NCBI RefSeq assembly: GCF_038397725.1
Contig: NZ_CP151634.1
Coordinates: 1,116,001 to 1,180,000, forward strand
Direction: 5' to 3'
DNA from: Microbacterium sp. LWO13-1.2
GTDB lineage: Bacteria > Actinomycetota > Actinomycetes > Actinomycetales > Microbacteriaceae
DNA: 64,000 bases
The notes beneath the pieces were generated by a model that did no database searches, had not been told where the DNA came from, and was given only the letters and a program-made list of their open reading frames with translations. The position numbers and the translations under genes are program-made. Positions 8,297-18,994 of this stretch are shown piece after piece. Within the stretch, counting starts at the first letter, position 1, and every line of letters starts with the position of its first letter.

Positions 8297-10668
8297 TCAG
8301 CGAGCGGCCGCGAGCTCGCGCTCGGTGTGATCGGATGCCGGGTCGGCCGCCTGCTGCGCCGCGCGGACCGCCCAGAAGACGGCCTCCGGGGTGGCGGGCG
8401 AACCGAGCTCGACAGTGCGTCCGGCCGGGCCGAAGGCGGCGACCGCTTCACGGAGCGCCTCACGCGCGCTGAAAGCGAGCATGAACGGCGGTTCGCCGAC
8501 GGCTTTGGACCCGTACACGGCGCCGTCCTCGCGGGCGTTCTCGAACAGGCGCACATGGAACTGCTCCGGCATCTCCGAGAAGCTGGGCAGTTTGTACGTC
8601 GACGCGGACTGGGTCTGCAGCCGACCGCGGTTCGGGCCGTCGCCGGTGTCCCAGCGCAGTTCCTCGAGCGTGAGCCAGCCGGCGCCCTGCACGTACGCGC
8701 CCTCGATCTGGCCGATGTCGAGCATCGGAGAGAGCGAGTCGCCGACATCGTGCACGATGTCAACGCGGCGCAGCGTGTAACCGCCCGTGAATCCGTCGAC
8801 TTCGACTTCGGTCGCCGCAGCCCCGTAGGCGAAGTACTTGAAGGGCGAACCCTGCATGATCTCTGGATTCCAGTGCAGGCCCTCGGTGCGGTAGTACCCC
8901 GCAGCGAAGAGCTGCACGCGCTGCAGGTAGGCGGCGTTGGCGACCTCGCCGAAGGTCAGGCGCTGGTCGCGGTTGCCGAGGCCGGTCACGTAACCGCCCT
9001 CGAACTGCACGTCGCGTTCGTTGACGTTGAGCATGCGCCCGGCGACGCTCGCCATCCGCTCACGGATCTGCTCGCACGCGTTCTTCACCGCACCGCCGTT
9101 GAGGTCGGCGCCCGACGACGCCGCGGTCGCCGAGGTGTTGGGCACCTTGTCGGTGCGGGTGGGAGCCAGCCGCACCTGGTGCAGCTCCAGCCCGAGCGCG
9201 GTCGCCGCCACCTGCATCATCTTCGTGTGCAGGCCCTGGCCCATCTCGGTGCCGCCGTGATTGATGAGAACGGAGCCGTCCTTGTACACGTGCACGAGCG
9301 CGCCGGCCTGGTTGAAGGCCGCGAAGTTGAACGAGATGCCGAACTTCACCGGAGTCATCGCCAGTGCTCGCTTCACGTGCGGGCTGGTGGCGTTGAAGGC
9401 GGCGATCTCGGCGCGACGGGCATCGATGTCGGCCTCGCCGTGCAGCTGGTCCCAGATCGTCACCATCCGGTCGGCATCCTTCACCAGCTGGCCGTAGGGG
9501 GTGGACTGACCAGGCCGGTAGAAGTTCTTGCGGCGCAGCTCGAGCGGGTCGATGCCGAGCGCGGGGGCGACCCGGCCCAGGATGTCTTCGATGAGGAACA
9601 CGCCCTGCGGACCCCCGAAGCCACGGAACGCCGTGTTCGAGGCCTTGTTGGTCCTGACGATCCGTCCGTGCGCGTGCACGTTCGGAATCCAGTAGGCGTT
9701 GTCGAGGTGGCAGAGCGCGCGCCCGAGCACCGGCTCCGAGAGATCGAGGCTCCACCCGCCGTCGCAGGTGAGCACGGCATCCAGCGCCTGCAGGTGGCCG
9801 TCGGCGTCGAAGCCGACCTTCCAGTCGATGAGGAACGGATGCCGCTTGCCGGTCATCGTGATGTCCTGTGTGCGGTTCAACCGCAGACGCACCGGGCGAC
9901 CGGTGAGCTTGGCGCCCAACGCCGCGATGGCGGCGAAACCGTGAGGCTGCATCTCCTTGCCGCCGAAAGCGCCGCCCATGCGCAGGGACTGCACGGTGAC
10001 CTCGCTGGCGGAGATTCCGAGCACGTGGGCGACGATGTCCTGCGTCTCGGAGGGATGCTGTGTCGAGCACTGCACGAAGTACTGACCCTCGGAGTCGCGC
10101 AGCGCGAGTGAGGCGTTCGTCTCGAGGTAGAAGTGCTCCTGGCCGCCGAATTCGGTGCTGCCCTCGAAGACGTGCGCCGCGGAGGTCAGGGCGGATGCCG
10201 CATCCCCGCGCTGCACGGTTCGGGCGATGCCCTGGAACGAACCGGCCGCGATGGCCTCCTGCACGGTGATCAGTGACGGCAGCGGCTCGTACTCGACCGT
10301 GACGCGTTCGGCGCCGAGACGGGCGGCCTCCTGCGTCTCGCCGAGCACCCACACCAGCGCGTGCCCGTAGAACATCGCCTCGCTGGGGAAGAGAGGCTCA
10401 TCGTGTTTGATGCCGGCGTCGTTGACCCCTGGCACGTCGTCGGCGGTGAGCACGCGGACGACACCGGGAACCTCGTACGCTCCGGAGACGTCGATGGTGA
10501 CCTTCGCGTGCGCGTTGGTCGACTGCACCGGCCACGCGGTGAGCACCCCCGCGGTCTGCGCGGCGAGGTCATCGGTGTACATGGCCGCCCCGGTGACGTG
10601 GAGCACCGCGCTCTCATGCGGTGCACGGGTTCCGACGACGGAGTTGGCCGGACGATCGGCGAGAGCGC

Positions 10669-10672
<4 letters not shown>
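8297..10672 (-). CDS. xdhB: xanthine dehydrogenase, molybdopterin-binding subunit
   Basis: Large catalytic subunit (791 residues) oxidising hypoxanthine and xanthine to urate at the Mo centre. Visible are the aldehyde-oxidase/XDH hammerhead domain, the FGGKEMQPHGFAA cofactor-binding segment, FRGFGGPQG, GTEMGQGLHTKM, and the catalytic glutamate Glu727 within SKAVGEPPF near the C-terminus. The ATG overlaps the xdhA stop (ATGA), so the subunits are made together. The split small/large layout matches the bacterial two-subunit enzyme. Naming of subunits A and B varies between organisms. Confidence 0.95.
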
Positions 10673-12177
<1,505 letters not shown>

Positions 12178-12240
12178 GGAGATCTCCTCAGATCCGGCGG
12201 TGGTGCGGGGAGCGGTGCCGGTTCCGACTCGAGTGATGCG

Positions 12241-12269
12241 AGTCTATGCTCCGGGCCGTCCCTTTTCCA
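12241..12269 (-). promoter_or_regulatory. promoter of xdhABC
   Basis: On the minus strand, TGGAAA (12269-12264), 17-base spacer, TAGACT (12246-12241), about 64 bases before the xdhA ATG. The -35 region itself contains a TGGAA half-site like the right arm of the neighbouring operator. Confidence 0.45.
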
Positions 12270-12290
12270 TCGAGAGTCCGTTTTGCCTTA

Positions 12291-12306
12291 TTCCATGATT
12301 CGGAAA
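12291..12306. promoter_or_regulatory. candidate IclR operator, site 2 (xdhABC)
   Basis: TTCCATGATTCGGAAA; its reverse complement TTTCCGAATCATGGAA matches the motif before the other purine units. It lies about 20 bases upstream of the xdhA -35. Confidence 0.6.
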
Positions 12307-12351
12307 TGCAATTTTGAACTATGGAAAGGGTATGCCGGTCTGAGGATGTGG

Positions 12352-13101
12352 TCAAGTGGCGAGGGAGGAGATCTCCGCGACGATCTCACGCAGCACCGGG
12401 ACGGAGCGCTCGGCGAAGCCTTCGTCGACGCGCGCGACCGGGCCGGATACCGAGACCGCAGTGAGCACCGGCATGTCGGGCACGGACATCGCGTAGCAGC
12501 GCACGCCGATCTCCTGCTCGCCGTCGTCGATCGCATATCCCCGCTCCCGCGTCAGCGCGAGATCGGCCAGGAGTGCATCGATGGAGTCGAGAGAGCGCTC
12601 AGTGGCGCGGGGCATTCCGGTACGGGCGATGATCTCGCGCACGGCATTGTCGTCGAGCTGGGCGAGGATCGCCTTGCCGACGCCGGTCGAGTGCAGGAAC
12701 GAGCGCCGCCCGACCTCCGTGAACATTCGCATCGCATGCGGAGAAGGAGCCTGTGACACGTAGATCACTCGGTCGCCGTCGATGGTGGCGAGGTTCGCCG
12801 TTTCGCCGAGGCGCTCGACGAGGTCCTTCAGCTGAGGCATGGCGATCTGCCCGAACTTGCGGTTCGCCACCTCGCCCAGGCGCACCAGCTTCGGGCCGAG
12901 TGCGTAGCGACGGTTCGCGAGCTGGCGTGCGTACCCGAGCGAGACGAGCGTGCGGAGCAGCCGATGGATCGTCGGCAGCGGCAGGTTCGCTGAGGTCGAC
13001 AGCTCGCTCAGGGTGACGTCACCGCCGGCATCGGCGATGAGCTCAAGCAAGTCGAAGACTCGGGCGACGGACTTGACGCCGTCGGTTGCGCCTGCGGGCA
13101 T
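12352..13101 (-). CDS. IclR-family regulator, probable AllR-type repressor of purine/ureide catabolism
   Basis: A 249-residue IclR protein with an N-terminal winged helix (VARVFDLLELIADAGGDVTL, then LPLPTIHRLLRTLVSLGY) and the IclR effector-binding domain (LGETANLATIDGDRVIYVSQ through GCGGVSG-like C-terminal strands). The ATG at 13101 has AGAGG 8 bases upstream and is preferred over a TTG at 13125. It lies between xdhABC and the aceB operon. The same near-palindrome occurs in its own promoter region and before all neighbouring purine/glyoxylate operons, so it is inferred to be the local repressor, probably released by a ureide or glyoxylate; the ligand cannot be read from the sequence. Confidence 0.88.
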   Translation of the reverse strand: MPAGATDGVKSVARVFDLLELIADAGGDVTLSELSTSANLPLPTIHRLLRTLVSLGYARQLANRRYALGPKLVRLGEVANRKFGQIAMPQLKDLVERLGETANLATIDGDRVIYVSQAPSPHAMRMFTEVGRRSFLHSTGVGKAILAQLDDNAVREIIARTGMPRATERSLDSIDALLADLALTRERGYAIDDGEQEIGVRCYAMSVPDMPVLTAVSVSGPVARVDEGFAERSVPVLREIVAEISSLAT

Positions 13102-13125
13102 TCGCGAACCTCTTGTCTGCGGCAA

Positions 13126-13155
13126 AGTATCCGCATCGTGGAAATGATCTGTCGA
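13126..13155 (-). promoter_or_regulatory. iclR promoter with candidate operator, site 3
   Basis: Plus-strand TATCCGCATCGTGGAAA (13128-13144) matches the shared motif. On the minus strand TCGACA (13155-13150) and GATACT (13131-13126), 18 bases apart, could be the iclR -35 and -10, with the operator filling the spacer. This predicts autorepression. Confidence 0.5.
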
Positions 13156-13224
13156 ACAGGCTATCCCATCGGTGCGGCGCGGGGCAGGAGGGCCAGGATG
13201 GTCAGATCAGCCACTCGCCGACTC

Positions 13225-13253
13225 TTGAAATTCCGTATAGTGGAGGTTAATAT
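13225..13253 (+). promoter_or_regulatory. aceB operon promoter with operator in the spacer, site 4
   Basis: TTGAAA (13225-13230), 17-base spacer, TAATAT (13248-13253). The spacer is occupied almost exactly by the shared motif TTCCGTATAGTGGAGG (13231-13246), the textbook placement for a repressor that blocks RNA polymerase. Confidence 0.7.
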
Positions 13254-13307
13254 CCACATAACGAACAACGGACCCGGAGCTCGCGCCGACGAAGGAGGAG
13301 CGGTCGC

Positions 13308-14933
13308 ATGACCATCCAGATCACCCGTGAATGCCGCATCGACGGCGCAGAAGACATTCTCACCGCCGATGCGCTCGCTTTCGTCGAAGAGTTGCATCGC
13401 CGGTTCGATGCCCGTCGGCTCGAGCTGCTCGACGCACGTCGCGAGCGCCGAGCAGAGGTCGCCCGCACTGGACGACTGGACTTCCTGCCGGAGACCGCGC
13501 ACATCCGCGAATCCGAGTGGCAGGTGGCTCCCGCGCCCGAGGCCCTGCAGGACCGGCGGGTCGAGATCACCGGACCGGCGGCGCCGCCGAAGATGGCGAT
13601 CAACGCGCTCAACTCGCAGGCACGGATCTGGCTGGCAGACCTGGAGGATGCCGCGAGCCCCACCTGGGAGAACGTCGTCGCCGGAGTGAAGAACCTCCGT
13701 GATGCCGCACGCGGCACGCTCGCGTACACGTCCCCGGCCGGCAAGGCGTACGCGCTGCGCACCGACGTGCATCGCCCCACCGTGGTCGCCCGGCCTCGCG
13801 GCTGGCACCTGCCGGAGCGGCATGTGCTCGTCGACGGCGAGCCCACGGCGGGAGCACTCGTCGACTTCGGACTGCACTTCTTCCACACCGCACGACAGCT
13901 GATCGCCAACGGGCACGGGCCTTACTACTACCTGCCGAAGATGGAGAGCCACCTCGAGGCGCGGCTCTGGAACGACATCTTCGTGCACGCGCAGAACGCG
14001 CTCGGCATCCCGCAGGGCACGGTCCGAGCCACCGTGCTGATCGAGACGATTCCGGCGGCATTCGAGATGGACGAGATCCTCTACGAGCTCCGCGACCACG
14101 CCTCGGGTCTCAACGCGGGCCGCTGGGACTATCTGTTCAGTCTCATCAAGGTGTTCCGCGATCAGGGTGAGGCCTTCACGTTGCCCGACCGTGCCGACGT
14201 CGCGATGACCGCCCCCTTCATGCGCGCGTACACGGAGCTTCTCGTCAAGACCTGTCATCGCCGAGGCGCGTTCGCGATGGGCGGGATGGCCGCCTTCGTG
14301 CCCAACCGCAACGACCTCGACGCGACCAGGGCGGCGTTCGAGAAGGTGCGGGCCGACAAGACCCGTGAGGCGAACGACGGGTTCGATGGATCATGGGTCG
14401 CGCATCCCGACCTCGTGCCGGTGTGCCGTGAAGTCTTCGATGCGGTCCTCGGCGAGCGACCCAACCAGCTCGATCGCCAGCGGCCGGAGGTGTCGGTCAC
14501 CGCGGATCAACTGCTGGATGTGGCTTCCGCTTCGGGGAGTGCGACCGAGGTCGGCCTGCGAACCAATCTCGCTGTGGCGGTCACCTACACAGCCGTGTGG
14601 CTCTCCGGAAACGGCGCCGTCGCGATCAACAACCTGATGGAGGATGCGGCCACTGCCGAGATCTCTCGCTCGCAGGTCTGGCAGCAGCTCCGCAACGGCA
14701 CCCGCCTCGCCGATACGGGCGAGCAGGTGAACCCGGCACTCGTCGAGCGGCTCCTCACCGAAGAGGTCGCGAAGCTCCGCGCGCAGGTTCCGGATGCCGA
14801 CTTCGCCACGTTCTATCAGCCGGCCGCTCGCCTCATCTCGACGATCTGCCTCGACGACGACTACGTCGACTTCCTCACCCTGCCCGCGTACGAGCTGCTC
14901 ATCCACTCCGTGAACGCCGGGGAACCCGCGTGA
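13308..14933 (+). CDS. aceB: malate synthase A
   Basis: Condenses glyoxylate with acetyl-CoA to give malate, here an outlet for glyoxylate from ureide breakdown. The 541-residue length and sequence match isoform A: LADLEDAASPTWENV near 110-124, ALRTDVHRPTVVARPRGWHL, PKMESHLEARLWNDIF, and the family signature RDHASGLNAGRWDYLF near residue 265. GAAGGAGGAG precedes the ATG. The stop overlaps the GTG of the next gene. No isocitrate lyase gene is in the window, which supports a role in purine catabolism rather than the classical glyoxylate shunt. Confidence 0.95.
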   Translation: MTIQITRECRIDGAEDILTADALAFVEELHRRFDARRLELLDARRERRAEVARTGRLDFLPETAHIRESEWQVAPAPEALQDRRVEITGPAAPPKMAINALNSQARIWLADLEDAASPTWENVVAGVKNLRDAARGTLAYTSPAGKAYALRTDVHRPTVVARPRGWHLPERHVLVDGEPTAGALVDFGLHFFHTARQLIANGHGPYYYLPKMESHLEARLWNDIFVHAQNALGIPQGTVRATVLIETIPAAFEMDEILYELRDHASGLNAGRWDYLFSLIKVFRDQGEAFTLPDRADVAMTAPFMRAYTELLVKTCHRRGAFAMGGMAAFVPNRNDLDATRAAFEKVRADKTREANDGFDGSWVAHPDLVPVCREVFDAVLGERPNQLDRQRPEVSVTADQLLDVASASGSATEVGLRTNLAVAVTYTAVWLSGNGAVAINNLMEDAATAEISRSQVWQQLRNGTRLADTGEQVNPALVERLLTEEVAKLRAQVPDADFATFYQPAARLISTICLDDDYVDFLTLPAYELLIHSVNAGEPA

Positions 14934-16183
14934 GCACCGCACTCGGCGATGCGGACCTGCTGCGGATCGAGAATCGCCTCGCGGCGACCGACAAACTGCT
15001 CGAGAGCGCGTACCCGGGTGACAGCGGCGCGCGCCAACCGGTGCACACCGTCTACGTGCCGGCCGACCGATTCGCCCCCGCGCTCGCCGCGGAGTGGGGA
15101 GCACAGGCGCTCGCCGCGGTCGAGAGCGCCGGGGGCATGGCGCGGCTCGCTGAACTCATCGGCATCTCGCCGTCGCTCATCGACAGCATCGCGGACCGGG
15201 TGGCGGCGAAACTCCGTGCAGAGCCCATCGAAGACCTCCGATTGGATTTCGAGGACGGCTACGGCGACCGCGGCCCCATCGAGGATGCGGATGCCGTGCA
15301 GGCGGCCGCGCTGGTGTCGGCCGCCGTCACGGCCGGAACGGCGCCGCCGTTCATCGGCATCCGCTTCAAGTGCTTCGAGAAGCCGACACGAGCGCGGGCA
15401 TTGCGCACCCTCGACCTCTTCGTCGGTGGGCTGATCGACGCCGGGGGCCTGCCGGAAGGACTCGTGCTCACCCTGCCCAAGGTGACCACGGTGGCGCAGG
15501 TCGAGGCGATGGTCGACGTCGCGGAGACGCTCGAAAAGGCGCACGGTCTGGCGCCCGGTCGCATCCGCTTCGAAGTGCAGGTGGAGACCCCGCAACTCGT
15601 GCTCGGACCCGACGGGCGCTCGCCGCTGGCGCAGCTGCCCCTGGCCGCTCCCGGGCGGATCTCGGGGCTGCACTACGGCACCTACGACTACAGCGCTTCA
15701 CTCGGCATCGCCGCGCAATGCCAATCCATGGAGCATCCGGTCGCCGACCTCGCCAAGGAGATCATGCAGCTCGCCGTCGCCGGCACCGGGATCCGCGTCT
15801 CCGACGGATCGACCAACATCCTGCCGCTCGGTGAGCGCGCCGAGGAAGCATGGCAGCTGCACGCGCGGCTCGTCCGGCGATCGCTGGAGCGCGGCTTCTA
15901 TCAGGGCTGGGATCTGCACCCGCATCAGCTGCCGACGCGCTACCTGGCCACCTATGCCTTCTACCGCGAGGGGTATCCCGACGCCGCATCGCGGCTGCGC
16001 GTCTACCTCGAGCAGGCGACGGGAGCCGTGCTCGATGAACCGGCGACGGCTCGCGCGCTGGCGTGGTTCGTGTTGCGGGGTGCGCAGTGCGGCGCGATCG
16101 ACGGTGATGAGATCCTCACCGACATCGGCATCGACATCGACGGCCTCACCGCCCTCGCCCACCCCCGGCTCGTGCACGTCTGA
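14930..16183 (+). CDS. CitE/HpcH-like aldolase-superfamily protein of unknown substrate (DUF6986-like)
   Basis: A 417-residue protein, not functionally characterised as far as I know. It shows hallmarks of the CitE/HpcH TIM-barrel lyases: an acidic DLRLDFEDGYGDRG segment (about 104-117), a conserved ETP motif in FEVQVETPQLVLG (about 216-228), and HYGTYDYSASLGI (about 245-257), positions where the superfamily places Mg2+ ligands. The GTG overlaps the aceB stop (GTGA), so it is translationally coupled to malate synthase and followed by allE. Context suggests an enzyme that cleaves or condenses glyoxylate-type C2 units. The DUF number is from memory and should be confirmed. Confidence 0.75.
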   Translation: MSTALGDADLLRIENRLAATDKLLESAYPGDSGARQPVHTVYVPADRFAPALAAEWGAQALAAVESAGGMARLAELIGISPSLIDSIADRVAAKLRAEPIEDLRLDFEDGYGDRGPIEDADAVQAAALVSAAVTAGTAPPFIGIRFKCFEKPTRARALRTLDLFVGGLIDAGGLPEGLVLTLPKVTTVAQVEAMVDVAETLEKAHGLAPGRIRFEVQVETPQLVLGPDGRSPLAQLPLAAPGRISGLHYGTYDYSASLGIAAQCQSMEHPVADLAKEIMQLAVAGTGIRVSDGSTNILPLGERAEEAWQLHARLVRRSLERGFYQGWDLHPHQLPTRYLATYAFYREGYPDAASRLRVYLEQATGAVLDEPATARALAWFVLRGAQCGAIDGDEILTDIGIDIDGLTALAHPRLVHV

Positions 16184-16213
16184 CGGCCGAACAACCCCAC
16201 ACCGAGGAGAAAC

Positions 16214-17041
16214 ATGGGCTACTACACGCCGGCCGGAGGACTACCGGGCCAGAGCGAACTGCTCACCGATCGCGCCATCGTCAAAGAGGCGTACACCGTC
16301 ATTCCGAAAGGGGTGCTGCGCGATATCGTCACCAGCAACCTGCCGGGGTTCACGAAGACGCGCTCGTGGATCATCGCCCGGCCGATCGCGGGATTCGCGA
16401 CGACGTTCTCGCAGCTGATCGTCGAGATCCAACCGGGTGGCGGCGCTGCGCACCCCGAGCCGGAGGCGGCGGTCGAAGGCGTCATTTTCGTCACCACCGG
16501 AGAGCTGACGGTCACCATCGCGGGGGCGCCGCACGTGCTCGGCGAAGGCGGCTACGCGTATCTCTCGGCGGGCGAGAGCTGGTCGCTGTCCAACGACGCT
16601 TCGGCGCTGACCTCATTCCACTGGGTGCGCAAGGCGTATGAGAAGGTGCAGGGCATCGACGCGCCGTCATCGTTCGTCACGCGTGACCAGGATGTCGAGC
16701 CCCGACCGATGCCGGACACCGGCGGTGCGTGGGCGACGACACGATTCGTCGACCCTGACGACCTCGCGCACGACATGCACGTGAACATCGTCACCTTCCA
16801 GCCGGGCGGGTCGATCCCGTTCGCCGAGACGCACGTGATGGAGCACGGACTCTTCGTGCTCGAAGGCAAGGCCGTGTACCGACTCAACGACGACTGGGTC
16901 GAGGTCGAGGCGGGGGACTTCATGTGGCTTCGCGCCTTCTGCCCGCAGGCCTGCTACGCCGGCGGGCCCGGCCCGTTCCGGTACCTGCTGTACAAGGACG
17001 TCAACCGTCAGGTGCTGCTGACCCCCGGCGGCACCCGGTAG
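16214..17041 (+). CDS. allE: (S)-ureidoglycine aminohydrolase
   Basis: Manganese-dependent bicupin (275 residues) releasing ammonia from (S)-ureidoglycine to give (S)-ureidoglycolate in the allantoate pathway. Two cupin repeats are visible. The second carries the diagnostic ETHVMEHGLFVLEGKAVYRL (about 209-228) with His/Glu metal ligands, followed by GDFMWLRAFCPQACYAGG, the AllE signature. GAGGAGAAAC precedes the ATG. It is the third gene of the aceB operon. Its substrate is made by allantoate amidohydrolase, which is not encoded in this window. Confidence 0.92.
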   Translation: MGYYTPAGGLPGQSELLTDRAIVKEAYTVIPKGVLRDIVTSNLPGFTKTRSWIIARPIAGFATTFSQLIVEIQPGGGAAHPEPEAAVEGVIFVTTGELTVTIAGAPHVLGEGGYAYLSAGESWSLSNDASALTSFHWVRKAYEKVQGIDAPSSFVTRDQDVEPRPMPDTGGAWATTRFVDPDDLAHDMHVNIVTFQPGGSIPFAETHVMEHGLFVLEGKAVYRLNDDWVEVEAGDFMWLRAFCPQACYAGGPGPFRYLLYKDVNRQVLLTPGGTR

Positions 17042-17065
17042 CAGCGGGTCAGTCCCGAGAGCCCT

Positions 17066-17101
17066 CGAACGCCTCGCACTCCTCGGAGTGCGAGGCGTTC
17101 G
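17066..17101. terminator. strong hairpin after allE
   Basis: CGAACGCCTCGCACTCC and its exact reverse complement, separated by TC: a 17-base-pair stem 25 bases after the allE stop. Confidence 0.8.
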
Positions 17102-17142
17102 TGCGTATCCGACGGAGTCCGGATCGAGCCTGGATCGGATGG

Positions 17143-17171
17143 TTGACGCGATCCTGCCCTTCGCCTATAGT
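17143..17171 (+). promoter_or_regulatory. promoter of the hyi-to-uox operon
   Basis: TTGACG (17143-17148), 17-base spacer, TATAGT (17166-17171), the best promoter match in the window. A symmetric TTTC-N8-GAAA element (17171-17186) overlaps the predicted start point. Confidence 0.7.
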
Positions 17172-17191
17172 TTCATCTAGTAGAAATCTTC

Positions 17192-17206
17192 TTCCGTATC
17201 GTGGAA
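17192..17206. promoter_or_regulatory. candidate IclR operator, site 5 (hyi operon)
   Basis: TTCCGTATCGTGGAA, the most symmetric copy of the shared motif. It lies about 20 bases downstream of the -10, where a bound repressor would block elongation or promoter escape. Confidence 0.65.
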
Positions 17207-17231
17207 CCGAAAACGTGAAAGCGAGTGAACG

Positions 17232-18035
17232 ATGACGTACACGGTGAACTGCTCGATCCTCCTCACGGAGCTGCCCCTGCTGGAGCGTCCGGCGGCTGCG
17301 AAGGCGGCCGGATTCGACGCGGTCGAGTTCTGGTGGCCCTTCTCCACGTCGGTGCCCCTGGATGCCGAGGTCGACGCGTTCATCGCTGCGGTCCGCGACG
17401 CCGGAGTGCGGCTGACCGGCCTGAACTTCAACGCGGGCGACATGCCGGGCGGAGACCGCGGCCTGTTGTCCTGGCCGGCGCGCGGCGCCGAGTTCCGTGA
17501 CAACCTCGCGGTCGTCGCGGGAATCGGCGACATGCTTGGCACCAAGGGCTTCAACGCCCTGTACGGCAACCGCATCGTCGGCATCGATCCCGCGGCGCAG
17601 GATGCTGTCGCGGTGGAGAACCTCGCCGCAGCGGCCGCGGCCATCGCCCCGATCGGGGGCACCGTGCTGGTCGAGCCGGTCAGCGGCGCCGACCGCTACC
17701 CGCTGCGCACCGCGGCTCAGGCGCTCGACGTCATCGACCACGTGCGCACCTCGACCGGCGCACGCAACCTCGCCCTCCTCGCGGACTTCTACCACCTCGC
17801 CGTCAACGGCGACGATGTGGCGGCCGTGATCGAGGAGCACGCCCCGTCGTTCGGTCACATCCAGATCGCGGACAACCCGGGCCGGGGCGCTCCCGGCACC
17901 GGAACGCTCCCGATCGACGCCTGGATCGCCCGCAGTCAAGAACTCGGCTACTCCGGCTACATCGGGCTCGAGTACAAGGCGCCCATCGAGACCGCCTTCA
18001 CCTGGGCGACCGAGAGCATCAGCGGGACCCGCTGA
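17232..18035 (+). CDS. hyi: hydroxypyruvate isomerase
   Basis: TIM-barrel isomerase (267 residues) interconverting hydroxypyruvate and tartronate semialdehyde in the glycerate branch of glyoxylate metabolism. Conserved features are the NCSILLTELPLLERP N-terminus, AGFDAVEFWWPF near 28-39 with a metal-ligand glutamate, LVEPVSG and LLADFYHL in the middle, and GHIQIADNPGRGAPGTG near residue 215. First gene of an operon that continues through glxR and gcl. GAAAGCGAGTG upstream gives a modest ribosome site. Confidence 0.93.
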   Translation: MTYTVNCSILLTELPLLERPAAAKAAGFDAVEFWWPFSTSVPLDAEVDAFIAAVRDAGVRLTGLNFNAGDMPGGDRGLLSWPARGAEFRDNLAVVAGIGDMLGTKGFNALYGNRIVGIDPAAQDAVAVENLAAAAAAIAPIGGTVLVEPVSGADRYPLRTAAQALDVIDHVRTSTGARNLALLADFYHLAVNGDDVAAVIEEHAPSFGHIQIADNPGRGAPGTGTLPIDAWIARSQELGYSGYIGLEYKAPIETAFTWATESISGTR

Positions 18036-18092
18036 ACCCCCCCCGACTCTGCGGCAGCATCGTCTGCCGCATCCCGTACAGAAGGAAACATC

Positions 18093-18971
18093 ATGAGCAG
18101 CATCGCAGTCATCGGCCTCGGAATCATGGGCCTGCCCATGGCCAAGAACCTCCTCGCCGCCGGCCACTCCGTCATCGGATTCAACCTCACTCAGGACCGC
18201 ATCGACGCTCTCGTCGAGGCCGGAGGCCAGGGCGCGAGCGGTATCGCGGATGCCGTCGCCGACGCCGACATCATCATCACGATGGTCCCGGACTCGCCGG
18301 ATGTCGCGGCTGCCGTCCGCGGTGAAGACGGCGTCTTCGCCAACGCCCGCCAGGGTGCGCTGTGGATCGATGCATCCAGCATCCGTCCCGACGTGGCCAA
18401 GGAGCTCGCCGAAGAGGCGATCGCCGGCGGCCTGCGTGCCGTCGACGCCCCCGTATCGGGCGGCGAACAGGGCGCGATCGACGCCGCGCTGTCGATCATG
18501 GTCGGCGGTACCGACGAGGACTTCGCCGCCGCGCTCCCGATCCTGGAATCCGTCGGCAAGACCATCGTCCACGTCGGCCCTGCCGGTGCCGGACAGACGG
18601 TCAAGGCCGCCAATCAGCTCATCGTCGCGGTGAACATCCAGGCGCTCGCCGAGGCGATCATCTTCCTCGAGGCGTACGGCGTCGACACGGACGCCGCGCT
18701 CAAGGTCCTCGGCGGCGGCCTCGCCGGTTCCAAGGTCCTCGACCAGAAGGGTCAGAAGATGCTCGATCGCGACTTCGCCCCCGGCTTCCGCCTCGCCCTG
18801 CACAACAAGGACATGGGCATCATCACCGCCGCCGCACGACAGGCCGGCATCACCATCCCGCTCGGCGCCCACGTGGCCCAGCTCGTCGGTTCGACCGTGC
18901 AGCAGGGCGACGGCGGCCTCGACCACTCCGGACTCTTCAAGCTGACCGCCGCATTCGCCGGCCGCAGCTGA
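18093..18971 (+). CDS. glxR: 2-hydroxy-3-oxopropionate (tartronate semialdehyde) reductase
   Basis: NAD(P)H-dependent reduction of tartronate semialdehyde to D-glycerate. The 292-residue beta-hydroxyacid dehydrogenase begins with [18 protein letters not shown] (GxGxxG dinucleotide fold). It contains [11 protein letters not shown], the substrate-binding motif near 118-128, and [16 protein letters not shown] with the catalytic lysine near residue 171. Its place between hyi and gcl fixes the likely substrate within this broad family. AGAAGGAAAC precedes the ATG. Confidence 0.93.
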   Translation: MSSIAVIGLGIMGLPMAKNLLAAGHSVIGFNLTQDRIDALVEAGGQGASGIADAVADADIIITMVPDSPDVAAAVRGEDGVFANARQGALWIDASSIRPDVAKELAEEAIAGGLRAVDAPVSGGEQGAIDAALSIMVGGTDEDFAAALPILESVGKTIVHVGPAGAGQTVKAANQLIVAVNIQALAEAIIFLEAYGVDTDAALKVLGGGLAGSKVLDQKGQKMLDRDFAPGFRLALHNKDMGIITAAARQAGITIPLGAHVAQLVGSTVQQGDGGLDHSGLFKLTAAFAGRS

Positions 18972-18994
18972 CGTCCAGAAAACAGGAGACTCTC

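Noticed and set aside
13308..14933. Classical glyoxylate shunt locus
   Set aside because: No isocitrate lyase gene is in the window, and the operon context and shared operator tie aceB to ureide breakdown.
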